A stretch of DNA of 64,000 bases from Hydrogenophaga sp. (GTDB taxonomy: Bacteria; Pseudomonadota; Gammaproteobacteria; Burkholderiales; Burkholderiaceae_C): positions 1 through 64,000 of the forward strand of contig JAURYH010000028.1 of assembly GCA_030653975.1 (NCBI GenBank), read 5' to 3'. Within the stretch, counting starts at the first letter, position 1; each line of letters opens with the position of its first letter. Positions 55,016 to 63,264 of this stretch are shown here, one piece after another. The position numbers were made by a program, and so were the translations under genes. Below the pieces are notes generated by a model. It worked only from the letters and a program-made list of their open reading frames with translations, searched no databases and was not told the DNA's origin.

Positions 55016-56509
55016 TCACGACCGCCGGTGCCAGGCCAGCAGGCGCGGCGTGACCAGCACCAGCACCACGATGGCCAGCAGCGTGGCCGACATGGGGCGC
55101 TGGAAGAACACCGCCACGCTGCCCTCGCCGATCGACATCGCGTTGCGGAACTGCGCCTCGGCCAGCGGGCCCAGGATCAGGCCCACGATCACCGGCGCGG
55201 TCGGAAAGTCGAACCGGCGCAGCACCACGCCCACCAGCGCCAGGCCGAACATGACGAACAGGTCGAACGCGCTCTGGCGCATGCCGTACACGCCCACCGT
55301 GGCAAAGATCAGGATGCCGGCGTACAGCGGCGCCTTGGGGATCTTCAGCAGCTTGACCCACAGCCCCACCATGGGCAGGTTGAGCACCAGCAGCATCACG
55401 TTGCCGATGTAGAGCGAGGCGATCAGCGCCCACACCAGCGTGGACGAGGTCTCGAACAGCTGCGGGCCGGCGTTGATGCCGTAGTTCTGCAAAGCGCTCA
55501 ACAGGATGGCGGCGGTCACCGAGGTGGGGATGCCCAGCGTGAGCAGCGGCACCAGGGTGGCCGTGACAGCCGCGTTGTTGGCGGCCTCCGGGCCGGCCAC
55601 GCCTTCGATGGCGCCGGTGGTGCCGAACTCCTTCTGGTGTTCGGGGTCGGCCAGCTTGCGTTCGGTCGCGTAGCTCAGGAAGGTCGGGATCTCGGAGCCG
55701 CCCGCCGGGATGGTGCCGAAGGGAAAGCCGATGAAGGTGCCTCGCAGCCAGGCGGGCCAGGAACGGCGCCACTCGGTCTTGGTCATGTGCGCCTTGTTCA
55801 TCTTGTTCAGGCTGGCTTCGCTCCTGCCTTCGTACAAGGCGTTGTAGAGCGCCTCGGTGACGGCAAACAGGCCCACGGCCACCAGCACCACTTCGACACC
55901 GTCCAGGAATTCGATGACGCCCGCGGTGTAACGCACCTGGCCGGTGATCTGGTCCATGCCCACCAGGCCCAGCGCCAGGCCGAAGAACAGCGCCGTGATG
56001 CCGCGTAGCGTGCTCTGCCCCAGCACCGCGCTCACGGTGGTGAAGGCCAGCAGCATCAGGCAGAAATACTCGGGCGGCCCGAGCTTGACGGCGAACTCGG
56101 CCAGGATGGGCGCGAACAGCGTCACCAGGATGGTGGCGATCGTGCCGGCCACGAAAGAGCCGATGGCCGAGGTGGCCAGCGCCGCACCGGCGCGACCGTT
56201 TTTGGCCATCTTGAAGCCTTCGAGCGCGGTCACCATGGTGCCGGTTTCGCCGGGCGTGTTGAGCAGGATGGAGGTGGTCGAGCCGCCGTACATGGCACCG
56301 TAGTAGATGCCTGCGAAGAAGATCATCGAGGCCGTGGCCTCGACCTGGCCGGTGATCGGCAGCAGCATGGCCACTGTGACCGCCGGGCCGAGTCCGGGCA
56401 AAACGCCGATGGCGGTGCCCAGCGCACAGCCGGCCAGCGCCCACAGCAGGTTGATGGGGGTGCCCGCGGTGGCAAAGCCACCGAGCAGGTTGTTCCAGAG
56501 GTCCAGCAT
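55016..56509 (-). CDS. tctA: Tripartite tricarboxylate transporter permease TctA
   Basis: The 497-residue membrane protein is the large subunit of a TTT-family transporter, with about twelve helices and the motifs [37 protein letters not shown] and [14 protein letters not shown]. It imports citrate-like or other carboxylates together with TctB and TctC. AAAGGA stands nine bases before the ATG. Confidence 0.96.
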   Translation of the reverse strand: MLDLWNNLLGGFATAGTPINLLWALAGCALGTAIGVLPGLGPAVTVAMLLPITGQVEATASMIFFAGIYYGAMYGGSTTSILLNTPGETGTMVTALEGFKMAKNGRAGAALATSAIGSFVAGTIATILVTLFAPILAEFAVKLGPPEYFCLMLLAFTTVSAVLGQSTLRGITALFFGLALGLVGMDQITGQVRYTAGVIEFLDGVEVVLVAVGLFAVTEALYNALYEGRSEASLNKMNKAHMTKTEWRRSWPAWLRGTFIGFPFGTIPAGGSEIPTFLSYATERKLADPEHQKEFGTTGAIEGVAGPEAANNAAVTATLVPLLTLGIPTSVTAAILLSALQNYGINAGPQLFETSSTLVWALIASLYIGNVMLLVLNLPMVGLWVKLLKIPKAPLYAGILIFATVGVYGMRQSAFDLFVMFGLALVGVVLRRFDFPTAPVIVGLILGPLAEAQFRNAMSIGEGSVAVFFQRPMSATLLAIVVLVLVTPRLLAWHRRS

Positions 56510-56539
56510 GGTGAATTCCTTTCAGGTCCGTCGCGGGGC

Positions 56540-57076
56540 TTACAGCCAGCCGGTGCCTGTGAGGCCCGGCAGGTTGACGGCGAGGAATTTGGTGAACAGC
56601 CAGAAGGTGGGTGCCGAGATCAGCATGCCGATCACCGCGTCTTTCACCGTCTGAATCGCGTTGCCCGCGGGCTTGCCTTCGCTGATGCGCAGGCCACGCA
56701 CCGCCAGCGTGAAGCACAGCGCGCAGCTCAGCACGAAGCCGATGCTGGTGATGAGCGCCGCATTGCCCAGGATGCCGGCCGACACCCAGGCCATGGCGTG
56801 CCAGTCGCCGCGCGCCGCGCCCGAAGGCTCCGGCATGTTGCGAAAGCCCCCGGTGCGCACCTCCCAGATCAGCAGCACGCCACACAGCCCCATCGCAGCC
56901 GACACCACCCAGGGCAGGAAGTCAGGGCCCACGCCCGCATAACCCGCGTCCGACGGGATGTTGGCCGCGCCGTAGGCCAGTCCGGCGGCCAGCAGCACGG
57001 CGGCGATGCCCAGGGCCAGCTGACCCGGGCTGTGGTTTGCGCGTGCAGGTGGGTCTCGGGATTCGGTGGTGTTCAT
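56540..57076 (-). CDS. tctB: Tripartite tricarboxylate transporter small subunit TctB
   Basis: The 178-residue protein has four hydrophobic helices (about residues 20-38, 52-72, 90-125, 150-172) and GPDFLPWVVSAAMGLCGVLLI, typical of TctB. GGAGG precedes the ATG at 57076. It is placed between tctC and tctA, in the usual order tctCBA. Confidence 0.93.
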   Translation of the reverse strand: MNTTESRDPPARANHSPGQLALGIAAVLLAAGLAYGAANIPSDAGYAGVGPDFLPWVVSAAMGLCGVLLIWEVRTGGFRNMPEPSGAARGDWHAMAWVSAGILGNAALITSIGFVLSCALCFTLAVRGLRISEGKPAGNAIQTVKDAVIGMLISAPTFWLFTKFLAVNLPGLTGTGWL

Positions 57077-57083
57077 GTGGACC

Positions 57084-57121
57084 TCCAAAAAAACAAGGCC
57101 GCGACAAAATGTGCCGCGGCC
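57084..57121 (-). terminator. Attenuating hairpin between tctC and tctB
   Basis: Reading on the minus strand, GGCCGCG and CGCGGCC form a 7-bp stem around an 11-base loop, followed by TTGTTTTTTT. It lies in the 78-base gap between binding protein and permease genes. Confidence 0.7.
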
Positions 57122-57154
57122 GGTGGGCAGCGCGCCGGGCGCGGCGCTGCCGCG

Positions 57155-58114
57155 TCAGGCCATGCCGGCGCGCACCATGGTGGCCCGCAGGCTGGAGAAG
57201 TCGCGGTCCACGAACTCGTCAAACGCCTTGCCGGTCAGCAGCGCGGGCGTCCAGTTGTTCTTGACCAGCGCATCGGCCCAGGCCTTGCTATTGGTGGCCT
57301 TGACGATCATCTCGGTGAGTGCATCGCGCTGTGCCGGGGTGATGCCGGCCGCGCCGTACACGCCGCGCCAGTTCCCGATCTCGACGTTGATGCCCTGCTC
57401 CTTGAGCGTGGGCACATCGATGCCCTTCACGCGTTCGCCCGAAGTGATGCCGACGGCGCGCATCTTGCCGCTGTCGATGTACTGCTGGAACTCGCTGTAG
57501 CCGCTGCCGCCGATGGTGACGTTGCCGCCCAGGATGGCCGCCACCGCCTCGCCGCCGCCACGGAAGGGCACGTAGTTGATCTTGGCCGCGGGCACACCCA
57601 CCGACTGCGCGATCTGCGCCGCCGCGATGTGCTCGGTGGCGCCGCGCGAACCGCCGCCCCACTTGACGCTGCCGGGGTCCTTCTTGAGCTGTTCGACCAC
57701 GTCTTTCATGGTCTTGAAGGGCGAGTCGGCCGGCAGCACGAACACGTTGTATTCGGTCGTCAGGCGGGCGATCGGCGTCAACTGGGTGATCGACACCGGC
57801 GGCTTGCCGGTGATGATGCCGCCGAGCATGACGGCGCCCATCACCATCAGCGCGTTCGGGTCGCCCTTGCTCCCGTTGTAGAACTGGGCCAGGCCGATCG
57901 CGCCCGCGGCGCCGCCCTTGTTTTCAAAGGTCACCGAGTCGGCGACCTTGGCGTCGCGCAGGGCTTCGCCCAGGGCGCGGCCCGTGCCGTCCCAGCCGCC
58001 GCCCGGGTTGGCGGGAATCATCATCTTGACATTGGCGGCGGCCCAGGCCAGGTTCGGCAGGGCGCCGGCAGCGGCCATGGCGGCCAGGGATTTGAGGAAG
58101 GTATCGCGACGCAT
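57155..58114 (-). CDS. tctC: Tripartite tricarboxylate transporter substrate-binding protein TctC
   Basis: The 319-residue Bug-type periplasmic protein has a signal peptide with twin Arg at positions 2-3 (cleavage near LAWAAA, residue 26) and MIPANPGGGWDGTGRALGEAL, the ligand-binding signature of the family. IGGSGYSEFQQYI and PTLKEQGINVEIGNWRG are also typical. It delivers a carboxylate to TctAB. A motif shared with the porin/tctD intergenic region lies about 50-85 bases upstream. Confidence 0.95.
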   Translation of the reverse strand: MRRDTFLKSLAAMAAAGALPNLAWAAANVKMMIPANPGGGWDGTGRALGEALRDAKVADSVTFENKGGAAGAIGLAQFYNGSKGDPNALMVMGAVMLGGIITGKPPVSITQLTPIARLTTEYNVFVLPADSPFKTMKDVVEQLKKDPGSVKWGGGSRGATEHIAAAQIAQSVGVPAAKINYVPFRGGGEAVAAILGGNVTIGGSGYSEFQQYIDSGKMRAVGITSGERVKGIDVPTLKEQGINVEIGNWRGVYGAAGITPAQRDALTEMIVKATNSKAWADALVKNNWTPALLTGKAFDEFVDRDFSSLRATMVRAGMA

Positions 58115-58162
58115 GTGGGTCTCCTTGTCGGTGATGGGATGCTGGGATCATCTGGCGAGGGC

Positions 58163-58199
58163 CTGTCAGTTGGCTGTCCAGTTCATCGGGACAAACCCT
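58163..58199. promoter_or_regulatory. Candidate TctD binding site upstream of tctC
   Basis: The blocks CTGTCAGTTGGCTGT and AACCCT are separated by the same distance as in the porin/tctD region (33 bases between block starts). The first block contains a direct repeat TGTCAG/TGTCCA with an 11-base period, as OmpR-family regulators prefer. Confidence 0.65.
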
Positions 58200-58237
58200 A
58201 GGACGGCCAAAGGTCCCGGCCAGACGGCCGGCCCTGA

Positions 58238-59254
58238 TCAGAAACGGTGGCGAATACCGAACTGGATGCCGCTGGAGTTGCTCCCGGCCACCGGGCTGTT
58301 GAAGCCCAGCGCAGCGCTGCCCTCGTTCGACACCGCTGTCAGGTGCGAATACAGCGCCGTGCGCTTGGACAGGTTGTGGCTGGCCTGCAGGGTGTAGATG
58401 CGGGCGTCGTCGGCCATGGCGCCGGCCGATCCGTTGACGTTGCGCGCCTGCGCGGCCCCGACCGACACCGTGGTCTCACCCAGCTTGAATGCCGCGGCCA
58501 CCCCCATCACCTTCAGCTTCTCGGCGGCCTTGTCTTCCTGATCGACATAGGCCGAGAGCTTGACCGAACCGAAGTCGTAGGCACCGACCAGCAGCACCGC
58601 GTCCTTGCCCTGTTTGCCCGCTGCCGTGCCGTCGGCATCGGCGACCTTGATGAACCCCGCACCGAGCGTCAGCGGGCCGCTCGCGTGCAGCACGTTGGCG
58701 CTGACGAGCCGGCCGAAGTCCGGGCTCGCATCGCTGCGGTCGCGCTGGGCCCCAAAGCCGTACTGCAGCTGGAACGTGGTGTTGCCCACCGAAGGCGACA
58801 GGTAGTTGATCGCGTTGTTGACCCGGTTGTAGTCACCGTTGCCGATGATGGGCACCACGCTGAGCACGTCGTAGGTCTTGGTGCCGATCACGCTCGCGAT
58901 GTCGTCCATGGGCGAATACTGGCGCCCGGCGCGAATGGCACCGAAGCCACCCGCCAGACCGACATAGGCCTGCCGTCCAAAACCCAGTCCCCCCTGCCCC
59001 AGGGCACCGGTGTTGAGACTCAGACCGGCCTCGATCTGGAACACCGCCTTGAGGCCCCCGCCAAGGTCTTCACTGCCCCGCATGCCCCAGCGCGAGCCCT
59101 GCTGCTGCCCCGAAGCCATGCGCACCGTCGAGGTGGCGCCCTTGACCCGTTCGACCGCCGCGTCAGCGACTCCGTACAAAGTCACGGAGGATTGGGCCGA
59201 TGCGAACCCACCCACCAGGCCCAACACCGCAAATACCGTCAGATTTCTGTTCAT
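58238..59254 (-). CDS. Gram-negative porin (16-stranded type)
   Basis: The 338-residue outer-membrane protein has a signal peptide (cleavage near GGFASAQSS, residue 21) and the porin start SSVTLYGVADAAVE; RWGMRGSEDLGGGLKAVFQIE and GRQAYVGLAG follow, and the protein ends in the beta-barrel Phe (GIRHRF). It is divergent from tctDE and shares an operator motif with tctC, so it probably admits the Tct substrate, in the manner of OpdH/BctA-type systems. Confidence 0.94.
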   Translation of the reverse strand: MNRNLTVFAVLGLVGGFASAQSSVTLYGVADAAVERVKGATSTVRMASGQQQGSRWGMRGSEDLGGGLKAVFQIEAGLSLNTGALGQGGLGFGRQAYVGLAGGFGAIRAGRQYSPMDDIASVIGTKTYDVLSVVPIIGNGDYNRVNNAINYLSPSVGNTTFQLQYGFGAQRDRSDASPDFGRLVSANVLHASGPLTLGAGFIKVADADGTAAGKQGKDAVLLVGAYDFGSVKLSAYVDQEDKAAEKLKVMGVAAAFKLGETTVSVGAAQARNVNGSAGAMADDARIYTLQASHNLSKRTALYSHLTAVSNEGSAALGFNSPVAGSNSSGIQFGIRHRF

Positions 59255-59386
59255 AGTCTCTTTCTGATTGAGTCAACAAGATGGCCATCGCGCCCGCCAC
59301 CAGGACAGGCTCAAGACCCCAAGGCACACGTGAGTGATCGCGGCTCCTGCGCAGGCACTTCACGGAATCAGATGCTCGGTTTCAGC

Positions 59387-59430
59387 GCTGTCAGTTGGCT
59401 GTACAACCTCCTATGGAAAACCCTGACAGC
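59387..59430. promoter_or_regulatory. Candidate TctD binding site between porin and tctD
   Basis: An inverted repeat GCTGTCAG / CTGACAGC spans 44 bases. Inside it are CTGTCAGTTGGCTGT and AACCCT, each found also upstream of tctC with identical spacing and the same orientation relative to the downstream porin and tctC genes. Confidence 0.65.
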
Positions 59431-59501
59431 GGGCCCCGGGCGAGGAGCGGCTGCGAGCCAGGCTCGCGGCCGGCCGCCGGTGTGTTGATAATCCGCACAG
59501 C

Positions 59502-60191
59502 ATGAAACTGCTCCTGATCGAAGACAACCCGACCATGCAGACCACGCTGCGGCGCACGTTTGAACGGCGCGGCATGCAGGTACTGACCTGCAGCGAGGGC
59601 GACCGCGCCCTCGCGCTGTGGGAGGCGAGCCTGCCCGATGCCGTGCTGCTCGACCTGAGCCTGCCCGGGCGCGACGGGTTGCGCGTGCTGGAGGACGCAC
59701 GCGCCGCCGGCCTGAGCACACCGGTGATCATCCTCACTGCGCGCGGTACCGTGGGCGACCGCATCATCGGCCTGAACACCGGGGCCGACGACTACATGCC
59801 CAAACCCTTTGACCTCGACGAACTGGAAGCCCGCGTACGGGCGCTGGTGCGCCGCTCGCACAGCGCCGCGGACCCGACCCCCATGGGTGTCGGCAAACCC
59901 GTTGCCTGGTGTGGCATGCACACCGACCGCGACAGCGGTGCCGTGTACCACGAAGGCCAGGCCCTCGACCTCGCCCCACGAGAGCTAGCCCTGCTGCGAG
60001 CGCTGCTGGGCAAACCCGGCCATGCCATCGCCAAGGAACGCCTGTTCGAACTGGTCTTTCCCGGCGAGACCCAGGTGCAGCCCGAAGCCATCGAGGTGGT
60101 GGCCTACCGCCTGCGCAAGAAGATCGCCCACACGGGCGCCCAGCTGGTCACGCTGCGTGGTCTGGGCTACCTGTTGAAAGCCGCGGCGTGA
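59502..60191 (+). CDS. tctD: Response regulator TctD (OmpR/PhoB family)
   Basis: The 229-residue protein has a receiver domain with acidic pocket (LLIEDN), phosphoacceptor Asp in AVLLDLSLPG (about D51), Thr/Lys switch residues (ILTARG and PKPFD), and a C-terminal winged helix (LDLAPRELALLRALL, VVAYRLRKKI). The stop overlaps the GTG of the kinase. With the neighbouring tct transporter it fits TctD, activator of tricarboxylate uptake. Confidence 0.93.
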   Translation: MKLLLIEDNPTMQTTLRRTFERRGMQVLTCSEGDRALALWEASLPDAVLLDLSLPGRDGLRVLEDARAAGLSTPVIILTARGTVGDRIIGLNTGADDYMPKPFDLDELEARVRALVRRSHSAADPTPMGVGKPVAWCGMHTDRDSGAVYHEGQALDLAPRELALLRALLGKPGHAIAKERLFELVFPGETQVQPEAIEVVAYRLRKKIAHTGAQLVTLRGLGYLLKAAA

Positions 60192-61624
60192 GTCCGGCCC
60201 CGACCCGCCAGCGGTCCCTGTCGCTGCGGCGCACCCTGCTGCTCGGCATCCTGCTGCCGATGTTTGGTTTTGTGCTGATCAACACGGTGGTGCTCTACCG
60301 GCAGGCGCTGGCCGCGGCCGACACCGCCTACGACCGCACCCTGCTGGCCACGGCCAAATCCCTCGGGGAACAGCTGGTGCTGGTGGGCAGCGGCGCGCAG
60401 GCGCAGGTCCAGTCGTCGCTGCTGTACTCCGCGCTCGAAGCCTTCGAGACCGACAACCGCAGCCGCATCTTCTACCGGGTGAACGACTTTTCCGGCGCCA
60501 TGGTCACGGGCTTTGAAGACCTGCCCGCTGTCCGCAAGCATTTGCCCGAGCAGAAGATCTACGCGGCCCTGGTGCACTTCTACGACGACCAGTACCGCGG
60601 CGTTCCCGTGCGCATGGCCGTGCTGCTGCAGCCCGTCGCCGGCGCCGACACCCAGGGCATGGCAACCATCCAGGTGGCAGAGACGCTGGAGCTGCGCGAA
60701 ACCCTGGCACGCCAGATCCTCATCGACACCCTGTGGCGCCAGGCGGCGCTGGTGATCGTGATCGCCCTGGTGGTGGTGTTCGTGGTGCAGCGTGCCACCC
60801 GCCCGGTCCGCGCGCTCAGCCTGGCGCTGGCCTCGCGCGGCGAGAACGAGCTGACCCCGCTGCCCACCGAGGGCGCGCCGCGCGAACTGCTGCCCCTGGT
60901 CGAAGCCACCAACCAGCACATGCAGCGCCTGTCGCAGCTGCTGGAACACCAGAAGCGCTTCGTGCGCGACACCTCGCACCAGCTGCGCACGCCCCTGGCC
61001 GTGCTCAAGACCCAGGTGCAGTCAGCCCGCCGGGGCGATGTGGAGCCGCTGCTGGCGCTGGAAGAAATCGGCCACACGGTCGAACGCGCCACCGAGCTGG
61101 CCAACCAGATGCTGGCGCTGGCCAAGGTCGAGCAACTGCGCCAGGAGACCGACGCACCCGTGGTGGACTGGGCCGACGTGGTTCGCGCCGTGGGACTCGA
61201 TCTCTCGCCACTGATCGCCGAATACGCGCTCGACTTCTCGCTCGACGTCGTCAGCGCGCGGGTGCGCGCGCACGAGTGGGCGCTTCGGGAACTCAGCCGC
61301 AACCTGCTGCACAACGCCATCAAGAACACGCCCGAAGGCTCCCGCCTGGCGGTGACACTGGTGCGCGACGCCCGCACCGCGGCGCTCACCATCAGCGACA
61401 GGGGCCCCGGCATCTCGGCCGCGCTGCGCGAGCGCCTGTTCCAGCCCTTCGCCACCGACCCGCAGCGCGCGGGCGCACCGGGCAGCGGCTCGGGCCTGGG
61501 ACTGGCCATCTGCCACGGCGTCACGCTGTCGCTCGGCGGCAGCATCGACCTGGTCAACCGCGAAACCCACGGGCAGGTGCGAGGGCTCGACGCCACCGTG
61601 CGCCTGCCACTGGCCACCGCCTGA
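60188..61624 (+). CDS. tctE: Sensor histidine kinase TctE
   Basis: The 478-residue kinase has an N-terminal TM (LLLGILLPMFGFVLINTVVLY), a periplasmic domain of about 140 residues, a second TM (ALVIVIALVVVFVVQ), then HisKA (FVRDTSHQLRTPLAVLKTQ, phospho-His about 265) and HATPase_c (NLLHNAIKNTP, DRGPGI, GSGLGLAI). The GTG start at 60188 overlaps the tctD stop (GTGA), so the pair is coupled. It senses the external carboxylate or TctC. Confidence 0.93.
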   Translation: MSPAPTRQRSLSLRRTLLLGILLPMFGFVLINTVVLYRQALAAADTAYDRTLLATAKSLGEQLVLVGSGAQAQVQSSLLYSALEAFETDNRSRIFYRVNDFSGAMVTGFEDLPAVRKHLPEQKIYAALVHFYDDQYRGVPVRMAVLLQPVAGADTQGMATIQVAETLELRETLARQILIDTLWRQAALVIVIALVVVFVVQRATRPVRALSLALASRGENELTPLPTEGAPRELLPLVEATNQHMQRLSQLLEHQKRFVRDTSHQLRTPLAVLKTQVQSARRGDVEPLLALEEIGHTVERATELANQMLALAKVEQLRQETDAPVVDWADVVRAVGLDLSPLIAEYALDFSLDVVSARVRAHEWALRELSRNLLHNAIKNTPEGSRLAVTLVRDARTAALTISDRGPGISAALRERLFQPFATDPQRAGAPGSGSGLGLAICHGVTLSLGGSIDLVNRETHGQVRGLDATVRLPLATA

Positions 61625-61642
61625 ACGCCACAAACCCTTTCA

Positions 61643-62104
61643 ATGAAAAACGCCCCACCCTCCAGCGCTGGCAGCGGCAAGATCCGGCTCGACAAGTGGC
61701 TCTGGGCCGCGCGCTTCCACAAGACCCGCAGCCTGAGCTGCGAAGAAATCGACAAGGGCCGTGTGCGGCTCAATGGCCAGCCGGTCAAGCCCTCGCACGA
61801 CGTGAAGCCGGGCGACACGCTGGAGATCCGGTCCGGCCCCATCGTCCGCACCGTGCTCGTGCGCGCGCTCAGCGGCGTGCGCGGCCCGGCCCCGGTCGCT
61901 GCCCTGCTCTACGAAGAAACCGCCGAGTCGGTGGCACTGCGTCTGGCCGCTGCCGAGCAGCGGCGCCTGGCGCCCGAGCCGGCCCACAGCCTCACACAGG
62001 GTCGCCCGACCAAACGCGACCGACGCCACATCGAAGGCCTGCGCGACGAGGGCAAGGCCCCGGGCTGGAATGAACGCTGGAGCGCCTCGATGGACGATGA
62101 CTGA
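61643..62104 (+). CDS. S4-domain RNA-binding protein (Hsp15/HslR type)
   Basis: The 153-residue protein has the S4 fold at residues 13-75 (IRLDKWLWAARFHKTRSLSCEEI, GRVRLNGQPVKPSHDVKPGD), as in heat-shock protein 15 that rescues stalled 50S subunits with attached peptidyl-tRNA. The C-terminal basic tail (TKRDRRHIEGLR) is also typical. It begins 18 bases after tctE on the same strand; a shared transcript is probable but a shared function is not expected. Confidence 0.92.
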   Translation: MKNAPPSSAGSGKIRLDKWLWAARFHKTRSLSCEEIDKGRVRLNGQPVKPSHDVKPGDTLEIRSGPIVRTVLVRALSGVRGPAPVAALLYEETAESVALRLAAAEQRRLAPEPAHSLTQGRPTKRDRRHIEGLRDEGKAPGWNERWSASMDDD

Positions 62105-62119
62105 TCGTCGAGCGGCCAG

Positions 62120-63031
62120 TCAATTTTTTCGAGTGCCCAGCCACACCACCGTGGCCACCACCAGCAGGCCACCGGCCACCTGCACCGGGGCGATGCTCTG
62201 ACCCAGGATCGCCCAGGCCAGCATCAGCGCAAAAATGGGTTCGATGTTCATGATCGCCGAGTTGCCCACCACGCCCAGGCGCGGCAACACGGTGAACATG
62301 ATGGTGAAGGCCGTGCCATACAGGACCGTGAGTCCGAGCAGGCCCCACCAGCCCGCGGCAGCCACCGGCAGGTGGAACCCGCCCTGTGTCGCCACCCCGG
62401 CCAGGGCCAGCACCGCCACGATGCCCATGGTGCTCGCGGTGCGCAGGCGGCCATCCAGATCGGCCGTCTCGTGCTGGGTCAAGACCAGCGCCAGGCCAAA
62501 CGTCGCGGCGGCGGTGAGCGCGAAGGCCACGCCCACGCCAATCTGCGCCCAATGCCCCGAAGCGCCCAGGCCCGAGGCGGCACCGGACACATCCAGCGCC
62601 AGAGCCAGACCGAGCAACATCACCGGCATGGCGCGCACCATGCGGGCCTCGGGCCGGTGGCCATAGACCACACGCGCCCAAAGCGCAGTCCACAGCGGGT
62701 AGGTGTTGAACGCCAGCAGCGCCAGCGCCACCGGCAGGCGGGCCACCGACGAATACAGGCACAGACTCTGAACACCGACCAGCAGGCCAATCGCAGGCAG
62801 CGCCCTGCGGTGCCGCGGCCCGAGCCGTACCGGCACACGGAACCAGTGCAGCAGAAACGCAACCGCCAGCGCCGTGACACCGCTGCGAAAGACCACCGCG
62901 GTGGCAACATCGACGCCGTTGTCGAACGCCATGCGCGCCGCCACGTGGTTGGCCCCCATCATGAAGGCGATCAGCAGCAGGGTGGCAAAGGCAGCGCGCG
63001 ACAGCGCGGCTGGTGTTGGGGAAGAAGACAT
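62120..63031 (-). CDS. EamA/DMT-family transporter
   Basis: The 303-residue protein has ten hydrophobic helices in two EamA repeats (first with MMGANHVAARMAFDNG, second with GTAFTIMFTVLPRLGVVGNSAIMNIEPIF). DMT exporters carry amino acids, nucleosides or small amines; the substrate is not evident. It is convergent with the S4 gene; the start at 63031 follows GGACAATT without a strong ribosome-binding site, and 63052 is an alternative. Confidence 0.9.
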   Translation of the reverse strand: MSSSPTPAALSRAAFATLLLIAFMMGANHVAARMAFDNGVDVATAVVFRSGVTALAVAFLLHWFRVPVRLGPRHRRALPAIGLLVGVQSLCLYSSVARLPVALALLAFNTYPLWTALWARVVYGHRPEARMVRAMPVMLLGLALALDVSGAASGLGASGHWAQIGVGVAFALTAAATFGLALVLTQHETADLDGRLRTASTMGIVAVLALAGVATQGGFHLPVAAAGWWGLLGLTVLYGTAFTIMFTVLPRLGVVGNSAIMNIEPIFALMLAWAILGQSIAPVQVAGGLLVVATVVWLGTRKN

Positions 63032-63063
63032 GCGGGAATTGTCCTTGAGCAAGCAGCCCCAAG

Positions 63064-63098
63064 AAAAAACCCGTTCCAGCTTGCGCTGAAACGGGTTT
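63064..63098 (-). terminator. Terminator after tRNA-Ser
   Basis: A long imperfect stem (AAACCCGTT / AACGGGTTT with inner CAGC / GCTG) followed on the minus strand by a T-run. It separates tRNA-Ser from the EamA gene. Confidence 0.8.
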
Positions 63099-63105
63099 CT
63101 CTGAT

Positions 63106-63198
63106 TGGCGGAGCGAGAGGGATTCGAACCCTCGATGAGGCTCTACACCCCATACTCCCTTAGCAGGGGAGCACCTTCGGCCACTCGGTCATCGCTCC
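63106..63198 (-). tRNA. tRNA-Ser (anticodon GCU)
   Basis: A 93-base class II tRNA with acceptor GGAGCGA / TCGCTCC, encoded CCA, and loop CTGCTAA with anticodon GCT. The long variable arm is typical of serine tRNAs. Confidence 0.95.
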
Positions 63199-63264
63199 GG
63201 AGCCTCATATTATGCCTCAAGTTGCCAGCCTCTCGCGAGGGAGCAAGGGCTGTCGCTGCCGGAT

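Noticed and set aside
53349-56885. A single 1178-residue open frame covering the sigma-54 regulator and the antisense frame of tctA.
   Set aside because: Only the part from 54863 down shows protein families. The upstream part is an out-of-frame shadow of tctA, kept open by high GC.
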